Below, in pieces: positions 46,276 through 55,926 of a stretch of DNA of 64,000 bases (the stretch's first letter is position 1; the number at the start of each line of letters is the position of its first letter). This stretch comes from Clostridium folliculivorans (GTDB lineage: Bacteria > Bacillota > Clostridia > Clostridiales > Clostridiaceae): the NCBI RefSeq assembly GCF_024341905.1, contig NZ_BQXY01000010.1, forward strand, positions 62,001 through 126,000, in the 5' to 3' direction. Below the pieces are notes generated by a model, which saw nothing but the letters and a program-made list of their open reading frames with translations, did no database searches and was not told the origin of the DNA. The position numbers and the translations under genes are program-made.

Positions 46276-47190
46276 ATGAATGCATTATTAGAAAAGGGTG
46301 TAATTGACGAACTAGCTTGTGGTGCCAATTTTGCATATATATTGAATGATAATAGTCAGTTTTTAATGACTGATTATAAAGTGTTGCAAGGACAAGGGAT
46401 TAGTGGATTTATTAAATGTATGAAGATGCTACATAATGGAAAGACAGAAATTTTCTATATATCAGGAAATTTTAAAACATTTGCATCTATGCTTACATCC
46501 ATAAGTACCGAGAGTTTTATGACAATTGTTGCTAACCTCTTTAATAATATTATCGAAGTTAAAAACAACGGCTTTCTTTCTTGCCAGAATATTGACATTT
46601 CTTTTGATAAGATTTTTATCGATGCAAATACCTTGAAAGTTAATTTGGTGTATATTCCGGTAAGTAAAAAGGTGTTTAATGATTATTCTACATTTGAGAA
46701 CGAATTAAGAACCAATTTGGTGAAGTTAATTAACAGCCTGCCTTCCATTTCTAATGAAAAAACCATGCAGCTTGCTATGGATTTATCTAATGGAATGTAT
46801 TCCTTAGAGGATATATTTAATAGAATTAAAGGCATTAAGGTTACAAATGTAAAGCCAAGATTTGAATCAGATAATAAACATGCTAATAAAATAATGCGTA
46901 TCGTAGCGATGAATGCACCAACCCGTGTTGAAATTATAGTAGATAAAAATGAGTTTATTCTAGGAAAAAGTGCTGCTATGGTAGATGGAGCAATTACTTT
47001 TAATAAATCCATTAGCAGAGTTCATTGTAAAGTTACAAACAATGGGGGACAGTTCATGCTGACAGACTTGGGTAGTGCAAATGGTACTTATGTCAATAAA
47101 GTCAAATTAGTGCCTAACCAGCCTCATCCAATTAAGAATAGTGATGTGATTCGTTTGGCAAATAGTGACTTTCAAATCATGATAGGTTAG
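46276..47190 (+). CDS. Second DUF6382-like/FHA protein
   Basis: 304 residues; GGAGG before ATG 46276. Residues 1-190 parallel the N-terminal domain at 34773, especially NNGFLSCQNIDISFDKIFID and KVNLVYIPVSK. Residues about 215-304 are an FHA domain with FILGKSAAMVDGAI, ISRVHCKVTNNGG and GSANGTYVN, with the phosphothreonine-binding Arg, Ser and Asn. It lacks the Thr-x-x-Leu repeats of its paralogue, so one may be reader and the other both substrate and reader. Followed by the ATPase gene after 13 bp. Confidence 0.82.
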   Translation: MNALLEKGVIDELACGANFAYILNDNSQFLMTDYKVLQGQGISGFIKCMKMLHNGKTEIFYISGNFKTFASMLTSISTESFMTIVANLFNNIIEVKNNGFLSCQNIDISFDKIFIDANTLKVNLVYIPVSKKVFNDYSTFENELRTNLVKLINSLPSISNEKTMQLAMDLSNGMYSLEDIFNRIKGIKVTNVKPRFESDNKHANKIMRIVAMNAPTRVEIIVDKNEFILGKSAAMVDGAITFNKSISRVHCKVTNNGGQFMLTDLGSANGTYVNKVKLVPNQPHPIKNSDVIRLANSDFQIMIG

Positions 47191-47203
47191 GACGGTGTGA
47201 AAA

Positions 47204-48262
47204 ATGGCAAAACCAAGAATTATTATCGCTGATACAGACTTAAACTATGTAATTCCACTTCAGCTGAAGTTTGTTGAAGAATTTTTCAACAAGATTGAAC
47301 TCGAAATTATTACAGACAGGGCATATTTTGATAATTTATTTTCAACTCCTCAAAAAGCAGAGATTTTGATAGTATCGGAGGATTTATACGACTCATCGTT
47401 ACAAAGGCATAATATTAGTAATTTGTTCATCATGATGGAGCAGTATGAAGAAGGTCAAACAGATGAATTAAATCTTAACCGCTTGTTTAAGTACACAAGT
47501 ATTAAAGAAATCTTTAACCAGATTTCGGGGAAAGGTGCTAGTGCGTTAAATATAGATGAAAGCGAAAAAAAAGAACCTCAAATAGTACTTGTTTGTTCAG
47601 CTTGTGGTGGAGTAGGAAAAACAACCGTAGCATTAGGAATTAGTTCATGTTTAACAAAGAGTTATAAAAAGGCAATGTATATAAATGCTGCAAGATTACA
47701 AAGTTTCCATAGAATACTTGACAATACAAGTGTTATTTCAGCTACTGATATATATGCGAAGTTTGCAGGAGCAAATGAAAACATATATTCAGATATAAAG
47801 CATATTATTAGAAAAGAAATTTTTAGTTACCTTCCTCCTTTCAAAGCATCACTAATGTCATTGGGCCTTCCTTATTCAATTTACTATAAGATTGCACTTT
47901 CAGCGAAGAAATCTAATGATTATGACTATATCGTGATAGATGCAGATACCACTTTTGATGAAGATTTAGCGAAGTTTATAAATATGGCAGATAAAGTAAT
48001 TATAGTTATGGAACAAACAAGTAATTCTGTTTTTGCAACAAATCTTCTCGTCGCTAATATAAATGGTACAAATTCTGATAAATACATATTTGTGTGCAAC
48101 AATTTTGATAAGTACGATTATAACGCACTTATTTCTCCAAATATGGCATTGAAATTCGCCGTCAATGACTACATTGAACATTTCAATAATTACGACCAGA
48201 TGGAATGTGAAGAACTATCAAAAGATAACGGTATTCAAAAAATTGCATTTTTAGTTGTGTAG
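47204..48262 (+). CDS. MinD/CpaE-like P-loop ATPase with receiver-like N-terminus
   Basis: 352 residues. N-terminal 110 residues look like a degenerate receiver (IIIADTDLNYVIPL, EILIVSEDLYDSS). Residues 132-141 SACGGVGKTT are a Walker A close to the deviant type (the first Lys is replaced by Cys), then YDYIVIDADTTFDEDLAKF as Walker B. This is the layout of CpaE/TadZ ATPases that place secretion systems in the cell. Lying between the FHA gene and the yukD-like gene, it may position the EssC machine. Not part of textbook Ess loci. Confidence 0.82.
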   Translation: MAKPRIIIADTDLNYVIPLQLKFVEEFFNKIELEIITDRAYFDNLFSTPQKAEILIVSEDLYDSSLQRHNISNLFIMMEQYEEGQTDELNLNRLFKYTSIKEIFNQISGKGASALNIDESEKKEPQIVLVCSACGGVGKTTVALGISSCLTKSYKKAMYINAARLQSFHRILDNTSVISATDIYAKFAGANENIYSDIKHIIRKEIFSYLPPFKASLMSLGLPYSIYYKIALSAKKSNDYDYIVIDADTTFDEDLAKFINMADKVIIVMEQTSNSVFATNLLVANINGTNSDKYIFVCNNFDKYDYNALISPNMALKFAVNDYIEHFNNYDQMECEELSKDNGIQKIAFLVV

Positions 48263-48271
48263 GGGGTTAAT

Positions 48272-48526
48272 ATGGGAAAGGATACAGCCATTGTTATTTT
48301 TAATATAAGTAAGAGGAACTATACGGTGGACTTAGATCTTCCGTTAAACATATCCGCAAACGAATTGGTTTTAGCTTTAAATGAAGCATATGATTTGCAG
48401 ATTGATATTTCAGATATTAAGAATTGCTATATGAAATCGGAAAATCCAATTGCTCTGCTTCGTGGAAACAAGACACTTGCAGATTATGGGATTCGAGATG
48501 GAAGTAGTATTAACTATACAGAATAG
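48272..48526 (+). CDS. yukD: YukD/EsaB-family ubiquitin-like protein
   Basis: 84 residues. A beta-grasp pattern: IVIFNISKRNYTVDLDLP, ISANELVLALNEAYDL, NPIALLRGNKTLADYGIRDGSSINY. It lacks the C-terminal Gly-Gly of true ubiquitin, as YukD does. Cytoplasmic accessory/regulatory part of type VII systems. It starts 9 bp after the ATPase gene and ends 11 bp before essC, the standard position. Confidence 0.88.
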   Translation: MGKDTAIVIFNISKRNYTVDLDLPLNISANELVLALNEAYDLQIDISDIKNCYMKSENPIALLRGNKTLADYGIRDGSSINYTE

Positions 48527-48537
48527 GAGCTGATGGT

Positions 48538-51500
48538 ATGGATAATAGATATAAGATAATTATTTCAAGTAAAAAGCTATATAAAGAAATAGAGTTAGAA
48601 CCAGAAGCTCAAGAAATTAGAATAGGTACAAGTGTTGATTGTGATGTTCGTTTAAGAAAAGAATTGTTTTTTGGACAGATTGAATTGATATTTGTAAAGA
48701 AAAACTCTGAATGGTCCATTTTCTGCTCTGAAAATCTCTACATTTCTTTAGGAGATGTAAGAAAACTATTAACAAAACAATTAACTCACGGAGAAAAAAT
48801 TACAGTTAAATATCAAGACTCAGACAATGAATTGTTTGAACTGTCCTTTATGATTGATTTTGATTATGAGAAGAAAAATTATAACAGAAAGATCATGATT
48901 TCTGGAAGATCTCAAATTAAAATTGGAGGCACAAATGATTGTGATATAAAGATTACAGATAAATATTTGGGTGATGACTGCTTTTTCTTAAAGTATGTTA
49001 ATAATAAATTTCAAATAGAAGATTATAAAACAAGGTATGGTATTTATGTAAATGGACTCAAGGTAACTAAAGAAGTAATAAAAGATTGTGACTTTTTCTC
49101 AGTTGTTGGGTTTAGCTTTTATTATAAACAAGGTTCAATCTATACAACTTCTGACAATACCCTTCAAGTTAACGGATTGTCATACGAACTAGTGGAAAAT
49201 CACAATACTCATTTTGAGTATCCAAAATTCAATAGGAATACAAGAATTCAGTATGTTGTACCAGAGGAAGAATTAGAGATTCAACAACCAATACAAAAAC
49301 CACAGAAGCCAAGAAATAATATAGCTATGTCTTTAATTCCTGCAGTAGTAATGCTCGCAATGACCATTGTTCTTAGAGGAGTTATGGGTGGAGGAGGAAC
49401 TTTTGTAATTTATAGTGCTGTGTCTATGACTTTAGGTATAGTTATGTCTATAACAGTATATATTCAGGATAAGTCAAATTATAAGAAGGACTATGCAAAA
49501 AGAATTGAAACATACAATAAATATATTGAAGAAAAACGAAAAGTAATTGAAGAGATACGTGCTGACGAACTTCGTATAAGAAATCTAATCTATGAGTCTT
49601 TAGAAAACAGCATTCGTGAAGTTGAGTATTTTGGAAGAAGGTTGTTTGAAAAGACCCCTGGAGATATTGATTTCCTGCAGGTTTATTTAGGTAAAGGAAA
49701 GATAGTCTCTTCGAATGAAGTTAAATATAACAAACAAGATTTTATAGACTTGGAGGATCCACTGGCGATTTTACCTGAACAAGTAGCTGAAGATTATAGA
49801 TATATCGAGGATGCTCCTATTATATCTGATTTTAATGCATCCTGTGGAGTTGGAGTTGTGGGTGAAAAGTCAGAAATTAAACAAATAATTAAGAATCTTA
49901 CGCTAGATATAGCAGTACGTTGTTTTTACGGCGAGGTGAAGTTTGTATACATCTTTAATGAGGATGATATCCAGGAAATGAGCTGGATAAGATGGCTACG
50001 CAATGTTGAAAACAAACAACTTGATGTGAGAAATATAATATGCGATGAAGAAAGCAAGAATGTATTATTAGAAAATTTATACATCATACTTTCAGCAAGA
50101 GAAAATGCAAAACAAGAAAATAAGGAGCTTTCTTTTGATGAATATTACGTTATTTTTGTTACAGACACTTCGGCTATCAGTAGCCATCCTGTTTCAAAAT
50201 ATATAAGGAACTGTGCGGAGTATGGATTTACCTTTGTATTTTTTGAAGAATATGAAGAAAACTTGCCTCAAGGATGCACGGAGGTTATTAGAATAGAATC
50301 TAAGCAGAAGGGTATAGCATTAAAAACAAAAAATGGTGATGAACTTGCGAGTTTTATATATCCTTCAATAACTAATGAAACTGCTTTAGAGGTTGCATTA
50401 AAACTAGGAGCGGTTACTGTTGATGAGGTCACTCTCGAAGGACAGTTGACAAAGAACATTTCAATGTTTGAACTTTTAGGAATCTTGTCAGTAGAAGATT
50501 TAAACTTGTCAGAAAGATGGAATAAAGCACTTGTATATAATAGCATGGCAGCTCCTCTTGGAGTGAAAAGCAAAAATCAGATGGTCTATCTTGATATAAG
50601 TGATAAAGCTGGTGCACATGGCCCTCATGGATTAGTGGCAGGTACTACAGGTTCAGGTAAAAGTGAAATAATTCAGACTTATATTCTTTCTATGGCATCA
50701 CTATTTCATCCATACGAGGTTGGGTTTGTTATCATCGACTTTAAGGGTGGTGGTATGGCAAATCAATTCAAGAGTTTGCCTCATTTGATTGGAACTATAA
50801 CAAATATAGATGGCAGAGAAATCAATAGATCACTACTATCTATTAAGGCTGAATTAGTTAAGCGCCAAAGGATGTTTTCAGAATGTGGCGTGAATCACAT
50901 TAACGATTATATTAAACTCTACAAAGCAAATAAAGTAGCTGAGCCATTGCCTCATCTAATAATGATTGTGGATGAATTTGCAGAACTTAAAGCGGAATAT
51001 CCTGATTTTATGAAAGAGATTATAAGTGCAGCACGTATAGGAAGAACCTTGGGAATTCATCTAATACTTGCAACACAAAAACCTGCTGGAGTTGTTGACA
51101 ACCAGATATGGAGTAATTCTAATTTTAAATTATGTCTTAAGGTTCAAACTAGAGAAGACAGTAATGAGGTTATTAAGACTCCTTTGGCTGCAGAAATTGT
51201 TGAGCCGGGACGTGCTTACTTTCAAGTTGGTAATAATGAGATATTTGAATTATTTCAATCCGCTTATAGTGGTGGAAATGTGCCAACCGGAAATAGTATG
51301 AATGAAAATATCTTTCAGATTTATGAGCGAAATGTATGGGGAAAGAAAACCCTTGTATACACTAATCGCAAAAAACAGATAGTTACTGAAACAAAGAGTC
51401 AACTTCAGTCAATTGTGGAGTATGTAAGTGACTTCTGTGAAGCCAAGGGAATCAAGAAACTGGCTGGAATCTGTCTTCCTTCTCTTGAGAAGATAATAAA

Positions 51501-53049
51501 AACAGACAAACTAAACTATGATAATAATAGCGATTTTAACATTTCTATACCTATTGGTATGTTTGATGACCCTGAACAGCAGCTTCAGGGAGAAGTAATA
51601 CTGGAACCTTCAAAAGAAAATATCTTTGTTGTTGGTTCAGCACAATCTGGAAAAACAGTTATGCTTCAAACTATCACATATGGTTTGATAAGAAAGTATG
51701 ATCCTTCTCAGGTGAATATTTATTTAATTGACTGTGGAAGTATGGTGTTAAAAATATTTGAAAACTCCAAACATGTGGGTGGTGTTGTTTTATCAAATGA
51801 AGAAGAAAAGTGTAAAAACCTTTTTAAGCTTCTTAATACCATTGTGGCTGAAAGAAAAAATATCCTTTCAAGCAAAGGTGTTGGTAATTTCGCTTCATAC
51901 TTGGATGCAGGCTACAAGGATATACCTATGATTGTCGTAGCTATAGATAATATGGCAGCCTTTAAGGAATACTTCCCAGATCAGGCAGACGAGCTTAATA
52001 GTTTAAGTAGAGAAGCACAGGGAGTTGGAATCTCATTTATTATAACTGCAGCAACATCAAATGCAATAAGCTACAGGGCTCAGGCGAACTTTGGTAGAAA
52101 AATTGTATTAAATTGTAATGACACCAATGAGTATAGCAGTGTACTAGGCCATTGCAGGGAAACTCCTAGAGAGAACCCAGGAAGTGGTTTGATAATGATG
52201 GATAGACGTATACTAGAATATCAGGTTGCAATTTTTGGTAAAGGTGATAAGGAAGCAGAAAGAAGTCAGGAACTAAAACAATTTATTGAAAAGCGTAATC
52301 CAAGCTGTTCCTGCAAGGCACGAGAAATACCTATGGTTCCTGAGAAACTTATCCTTCAGCAAGCTATGGCAGCTAACAGTACTGAATTTAGAAAGAAGGG
52401 CATACTTCCTATAGGAATGGATTTTGCAACGGTTAGCTATTCGTCAATAAATTTAAATAATTGTGGTTCAATGACCTTGCTAGGTGATACTGAATGCAAA
52501 GAAAGGTTTACTTTAAATCTGCTTCGATTGATGAAAGAAACAATAATATTCCACAATATTGAGGTTTATGTAATTGATGATAAGGCTAAAGTATTAAAGG
52601 AGAGTTCATCATTTGGGTTTGTAAAAAGATATACAAATGATGTCTCAGAGGGCGTTGAATTTGTTAATGAATATTGTGACGAGATTTCAAGAAGACGAGA
52701 TGATGAGGATAGACCTTACTTAATCTTAGTGCTTAACAATGCTGAGGTCTTCAAAAAGATATGTAACGATAGAAGTGACAGTAAAGCATTTACAGAGGTT
52801 ATAAGAGGTGCGAATTCTGCAGGAGCATTTATTCTACTGACAGTTGTTGATAATCAACCTGTTGGTTTCAATGCTTCAGATGTGCTAAAAGCCCTTAAAG
52901 ATGAGCGAAAAGCTATACTTTTCGCCCCACTGTCAGAAAGTAAGATGTTTGAAATTTCAGGAAGAAATCGTAATGAAGGATCCTTTGATAAAACTATGGG
53001 CTATAGATTCGAAGGAGGGGTTTACACAAGAATTAAAATTTTTGATTAA
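48538..53049 (+). CDS. essC: EssC-type FtsK/SpoIIIE secretion ATPase
   Basis: 1503 residues, matching EssC. Two N-terminal FHA-like domains (IRIGTSVDCDVRL near 27; IKIGGTNDCDIKI near 128), two TM helices (about 260-308), then three FtsK/SpoIIIE modules. Module 1 has GTTGSGKSE near 702 and IMIVDEFAEL near 806; module 2 has GSAQSGKT near 1032; module 3 (GDTECKERF near 1315) has lost the P-loop Lys-Ser. It powers export of WXG100 proteins through the membrane. Central gene of the locus. Its N-terminal FHA domains could read phosphothreonines placed by the locus kinase. Confidence 0.96.
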   Translation: MDNRYKIIISSKKLYKEIELEPEAQEIRIGTSVDCDVRLRKELFFGQIELIFVKKNSEWSIFCSENLYISLGDVRKLLTKQLTHGEKITVKYQDSDNELFELSFMIDFDYEKKNYNRKIMISGRSQIKIGGTNDCDIKITDKYLGDDCFFLKYVNNKFQIEDYKTRYGIYVNGLKVTKEVIKDCDFFSVVGFSFYYKQGSIYTTSDNTLQVNGLSYELVENHNTHFEYPKFNRNTRIQYVVPEEELEIQQPIQKPQKPRNNIAMSLIPAVVMLAMTIVLRGVMGGGGTFVIYSAVSMTLGIVMSITVYIQDKSNYKKDYAKRIETYNKYIEEKRKVIEEIRADELRIRNLIYESLENSIREVEYFGRRLFEKTPGDIDFLQVYLGKGKIVSSNEVKYNKQDFIDLEDPLAILPEQVAEDYRYIEDAPIISDFNASCGVGVVGEKSEIKQIIKNLTLDIAVRCFYGEVKFVYIFNEDDIQEMSWIRWLRNVENKQLDVRNIICDEESKNVLLENLYIILSARENAKQENKELSFDEYYVIFVTDTSAISSHPVSKYIRNCAEYGFTFVFFEEYEENLPQGCTEVIRIESKQKGIALKTKNGDELASFIYPSITNETALEVALKLGAVTVDEVTLEGQLTKNISMFELLGILSVEDLNLSERWNKALVYNSMAAPLGVKSKNQMVYLDISDKAGAHGPHGLVAGTTGSGKSEIIQTYILSMASLFHPYEVGFVIIDFKGGGMANQFKSLPHLIGTITNIDGREINRSLLSIKAELVKRQRMFSECGVNHINDYIKLYKANKVAEPLPHLIMIVDEFAELKAEYPDFMKEIISAARIGRTLGIHLILATQKPAGVVDNQIWSNSNFKLCLKVQTREDSNEVIKTPLAAEIVEPGRAYFQVGNNEIFELFQSAYSGGNVPTGNSMNENIFQIYERNVWGKKTLVYTNRKKQIVTETKSQLQSIVEYVSDFCEAKGIKKLAGICLPSLEKIIKTDKLNYDNNSDFNISIPIGMFDDPEQQLQGEVILEPSKENIFVVGSAQSGKTVMLQTITYGLIRKYDPSQVNIYLIDCGSMVLKIFENSKHVGGVVLSNEEEKCKNLFKLLNTIVAERKNILSSKGVGNFASYLDAGYKDIPMIVVAIDNMAAFKEYFPDQADELNSLSREAQGVGISFIITAATSNAISYRAQANFGRKIVLNCNDTNEYSSVLGHCRETPRENPGSGLIMMDRRILEYQVAIFGKGDKEAERSQELKQFIEKRNPSCSCKAREIPMVPEKLILQQAMAANSTEFRKKGILPIGMDFATVSYSSINLNNCGSMTLLGDTECKERFTLNLLRLMKETIIFHNIEVYVIDDKAKVLKESSSFGFVKRYTNDVSEGVEFVNEYCDEISRRRDDEDRPYLILVLNNAEVFKKICNDRSDSKAFTEVIRGANSAGAFILLTVVDNQPVGFNASDVLKALKDERKAILFAPLSESKMFEISGRNRNEGSFDKTMGYRFEGGVYTRIKIFD

Positions 53050-53064
53050 AGCGAGGTGTTATTT

Positions 53065-53391
53065 ATGGCAAGTGATAAGGGAAAAGGAGTTTGTGCTGGG
53101 AGCATTGATACAGCGAAAATTTATGCCGCACATTCTCAAATTAAGGCCATTGTTGAGTCATATAAAGAAGTTAATCTTGAAGTTGCTAGAATTACGCAAA
53201 GCGTTAGAGAGAATTGGGTTGGAGAAGGTCGTAATGAGTTTGAGTCACAATATAATCTTCTCATAAGGAAGATTGATGACTTTGGAGATACACTGAAGGA
53301 AATTTATGATGCTTTAGTAAAAGCTGAAGCAGATTACGAAACTTCAGATGATAAGTTGCGGCAACAATATAGCATGGCTATGAAAGGCTAG
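53065..53391 (+). CDS. WXG100-family secreted protein
   Basis: 108 residues from ATG 53065, with GCGAGGTG upstream. Helix, turn with Trp51-Val52-Gly53 (RENWVGEGRNEF), helix, and a C-terminal YETSD (YxxxD) type VII export signal. No Sec signal. 15 bp after essC, so an obvious substrate or partner of EssC. Confidence 0.9.
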   Translation: MASDKGKGVCAGSIDTAKIYAAHSQIKAIVESYKEVNLEVARITQSVRENWVGEGRNEFESQYNLLIRKIDDFGDTLKEIYDALVKAEADYETSDDKLRQQYSMAMKG

Positions 53392-53408
53392 TGAGAGGAG
53401 GTTTATAA

Positions 53409-53825
53409 ATGGCTAGTAGTTCCTATTACTATAGTAAATATAAGGAGAAAAAAAATGAAGTTGATGATTATGAGGACAACTTGAAAGACTTGCATAGAAT
53501 CCTAGATAATCTAAACTATGACCTTGGAGATGAAATAAGTTACGTCAACAATGAACTCGATGCTTTAGTAAACAACCTTAATGATGCCGTACGCCATAAT
53601 AGTTCTTTTACGACAAAAGCTAATGATTTCGTAATGAAAAAGGCGAAATCAGTAGATGCAGATAGTCAATTGGGGGCATCAAAGTATGCACTTGAGGAGG
53701 AAATTTCTCGAATAAATAATTTAAGGAATCAGGCGATTTCTGACAGGGACTATTACTATAAAAAGTATGTAGAAAAGAAAGCTGAAGAAAGAGCAGCTGC
53801 TGAGAAAGCAGCGGCTGCTCATTAA
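53409..53825 (+). CDS. YwqH/DUF5082-like coiled-coil protein
   Basis: 138 residues; GAGAGGAGG upstream of ATG 53409. Opens SSSYYYSKYKEKKNEVDDYEDNLKDL, with heptads through to a Lys/Glu/Ala-rich tail ending KAAAAH. This resembles YwqH/DUF5082 proteins that precede LXG toxin genes. Probably a small partner (Lap-like) for export of the next gene's product. Assigned from pattern only. Confidence 0.75.
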   Translation: MASSSYYYSKYKEKKNEVDDYEDNLKDLHRILDNLNYDLGDEISYVNNELDALVNNLNDAVRHNSSFTTKANDFVMKKAKSVDADSQLGASKYALEEEISRINNLRNQAISDRDYYYKKYVEKKAEERAAAEKAAAAH

Positions 53826-53852
53826 AAAAATACTTTAGAAGGGAGGATTAAT

Positions 53853-55292
53853 ATGAGCACAGTTTCAATATCTTATAATAGTTTATCAAATGCTTCAAAT
53901 GAAGCTAAGCATGTTGCTAAAAGACTTGATGATTATGCTGATGCTATAAATAAAAGCGTTTATAAAAAACTCAATAATTACAACGGTCCAAGGTCTTCAA
54001 ATATTTCAACAGCCTCTAATCATATTAGTTCAAAAATTTCAGAACTCAGAAGTCAATCAGAACAGTATGAAAAATATGCTACTAGCCTTACTAACTTAGA
54101 AAAAGAGTGCAGAAGTACCGATAAAAGTGTCAGATCAAAAGTCTCAACACTGACAGCTACATTTAAGCAAAATCACGGAATAAGCAATAGCAAGATACAA
54201 AATACAGTTAGTTATTTCTTTACCAGTATAGGAAATTCAACCGCCTTTGGCAGGTGGCTTGGTGATGGCGATGATTTATCTGATGCAGCGGATGATTATT
54301 TTAAGCAAAAGATTAAAGATTGGTACAACTATGAAGGGGGAGAAGACTTAATTAAAGGGACTTTAGTTGGCTTATTAGATATAGCAATTGGAGTTGTAGC
54401 GGTAGTAGCATTAGTTGCGTCAGTAGTAATTACTGGAGGCGCATCCTTAGCGCTTATTGCTGGTGCTATTGCTGGAATTATAGGGGCTTCCAACGGGGTA
54501 ATGAATGTCATAAATGAGTTTAGGGCTTATTCTGCAACGCAGAACGATGATCCTGCTACTGGAAAGAGGAGAAGTTCTGAAAATAGTATACAAGACACAT
54601 TAAGAACAGAAACCGATAGTCAGCTTTTGCATAATATTGCAACAGGTATTGATGTTGTCAATGTTGTTTGTTCTGTTGTTTCTATCGCCAGCAGCTTTGG
54701 CGATCTTTTAAAGAAAGGTATCAAATGGACTACTGGATGTGCAGAGGGAATAAAAGATATAAAGCTGCAAAAATTATTAGATTTAGATATTTGGAAAGCA
54801 TTTGGTGGAAAGCTGAAGACAAGTTTTGTAAAGGGATGGACTGAAGCGACAACTGCATTTAAAAGGCAAGATTTGTCTTATTTCCATGGTGCATTAAAAG
54901 ATTTTGGTTCTTCTTTTTTAAGCAATGCTAAATCTAGATTCACTGATTTCTCTGAAGACCCGTTCAAAACGACAAAAACAATATTAGAAGCTGGAAAAAA
55001 TTTGGTTAGTGATGGACTAAACCTTGGAAATATAGGAAAAGTTATTGCCTTGCCTTGTATTCCTATTGCTAAGTTACCGGTTTCCACTGATGGGATTTCT
55101 GTTGATGATTTTTATAGTATATATGATGATATTAGTTCAAAGGTAATTGGTAGCTCATTATTTTCAAATGATTCAAGTATTAATGCAGATGTTTTAAATA
55201 AGCTTTCTTCCAAAAGCCAAATAAATATATCGATCCCTAATATACACCTTCCAGAAGTTAATTTTAATATACCCAAAACTATGATAGCGTAA
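53853..55292 (+). CDS. Putative type VII substrate with hydrophobic segment
   Basis: 479 residues, ATG 53853 with GGGAGG. An N-terminal 150-residue helical domain (MSTVSISYNSLSNASNEAKHVA start) resembles WXG/LXG-like targeting helices. A hydrophobic, Gly/Ala-rich hairpin (about 168-212, IAIGVVAVVALVASVVITGGASLAL) follows, and a C-terminal 270 residues with no recognised toxin motif. No Sec signal. Its place behind WXG100 and YwqH-like genes and before a membrane gene suggests an exported effector with a pore-like segment; a structural role is the alternative. Confidence 0.72.
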   Translation: MSTVSISYNSLSNASNEAKHVAKRLDDYADAINKSVYKKLNNYNGPRSSNISTASNHISSKISELRSQSEQYEKYATSLTNLEKECRSTDKSVRSKVSTLTATFKQNHGISNSKIQNTVSYFFTSIGNSTAFGRWLGDGDDLSDAADDYFKQKIKDWYNYEGGEDLIKGTLVGLLDIAIGVVAVVALVASVVITGGASLALIAGAIAGIIGASNGVMNVINEFRAYSATQNDDPATGKRRSSENSIQDTLRTETDSQLLHNIATGIDVVNVVCSVVSIASSFGDLLKKGIKWTTGCAEGIKDIKLQKLLDLDIWKAFGGKLKTSFVKGWTEATTAFKRQDLSYFHGALKDFGSSFLSNAKSRFTDFSEDPFKTTKTILEAGKNLVSDGLNLGNIGKVIALPCIPIAKLPVSTDGISVDDFYSIYDDISSKVIGSSLFSNDSSINADVLNKLSSKSQINISIPNIHLPEVNFNIPKTMIA

Positions 55293-55303
55293 GGAGAAAA
55301 TGT

Positions 55304-55876
55304 ATGGATATTCCTAATTATGTATTAAAGATAAATGAAGCTGTGTTAGTTCCGAAAAATGATAATCCAGCACAGGGTTATATCAAAAATGTGGTTTTAA
55401 TAATAGTGGCAATATTATTAATTGGTTCTGTTGTTTTTCATGATAATTTATTTGGTGAAATTTCTTGGGGAACACGAGCACTACTAATAGTTATTGGTAT
55501 TGCATCTTTATTCTCTGGAGGTAGTCATCGAGTTCCTTCACCTATTGAACTTCGGTTTTATGATGATTATCTTATAGTATATCGTGAAAAACGTTATTAC
55601 AATAGAAAAGTTACTAGAAAAGAATTTGATAAGTTTTTTTACAAGGATATCCATAAGTTGGAACATAGAACAGTAACTCAAAGAATTAATATTTATGGAG
55701 TGGTTGAAGGCATTTGGTATAACTATAACAAAGACGGAAGCTTGCCTGATAATCCAACTTACCATAAAACTACTGATAGTATATCTTATTTTTACACAAG
55801 TCATGCTCTAGATGTGGATTTTGTAGCAGAAATCGAAAATCACTCTCCAATTAAAGTTATTGTTGAAGAAAATTAG
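55304..55876 (+). CDS. Two-helix membrane protein, possible immunity or accessory protein
   Basis: 190 residues, 11 bp after the putative substrate gene. Two TM helices (about 26-45 and 55-70), then a cytoplasmic, strand-rich domain (PSPIELRFYDDYLIVYREKRYYNRK, INIYGVVEGIWYNYNKDG) like a PH-like/YcxB-type fold. No named family is certain. The tight pairing with a potential membrane-acting substrate makes an immunity role reasonable but unproven. Confidence 0.7.
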   Translation: MDIPNYVLKINEAVLVPKNDNPAQGYIKNVVLIIVAILLIGSVVFHDNLFGEISWGTRALLIVIGIASLFSGGSHRVPSPIELRFYDDYLIVYREKRYYNRKVTRKEFDKFFYKDIHKLEHRTVTQRINIYGVVEGIWYNYNKDGSLPDNPTYHKTTDSISYFYTSHALDVDFVAEIENHSPIKVIVEEN

Positions 55877-55926
55877 TAAATTCTTATAAGACTGTTAAAG
55901 AGGTTTTTAATATTTAGGAGGTAGCT

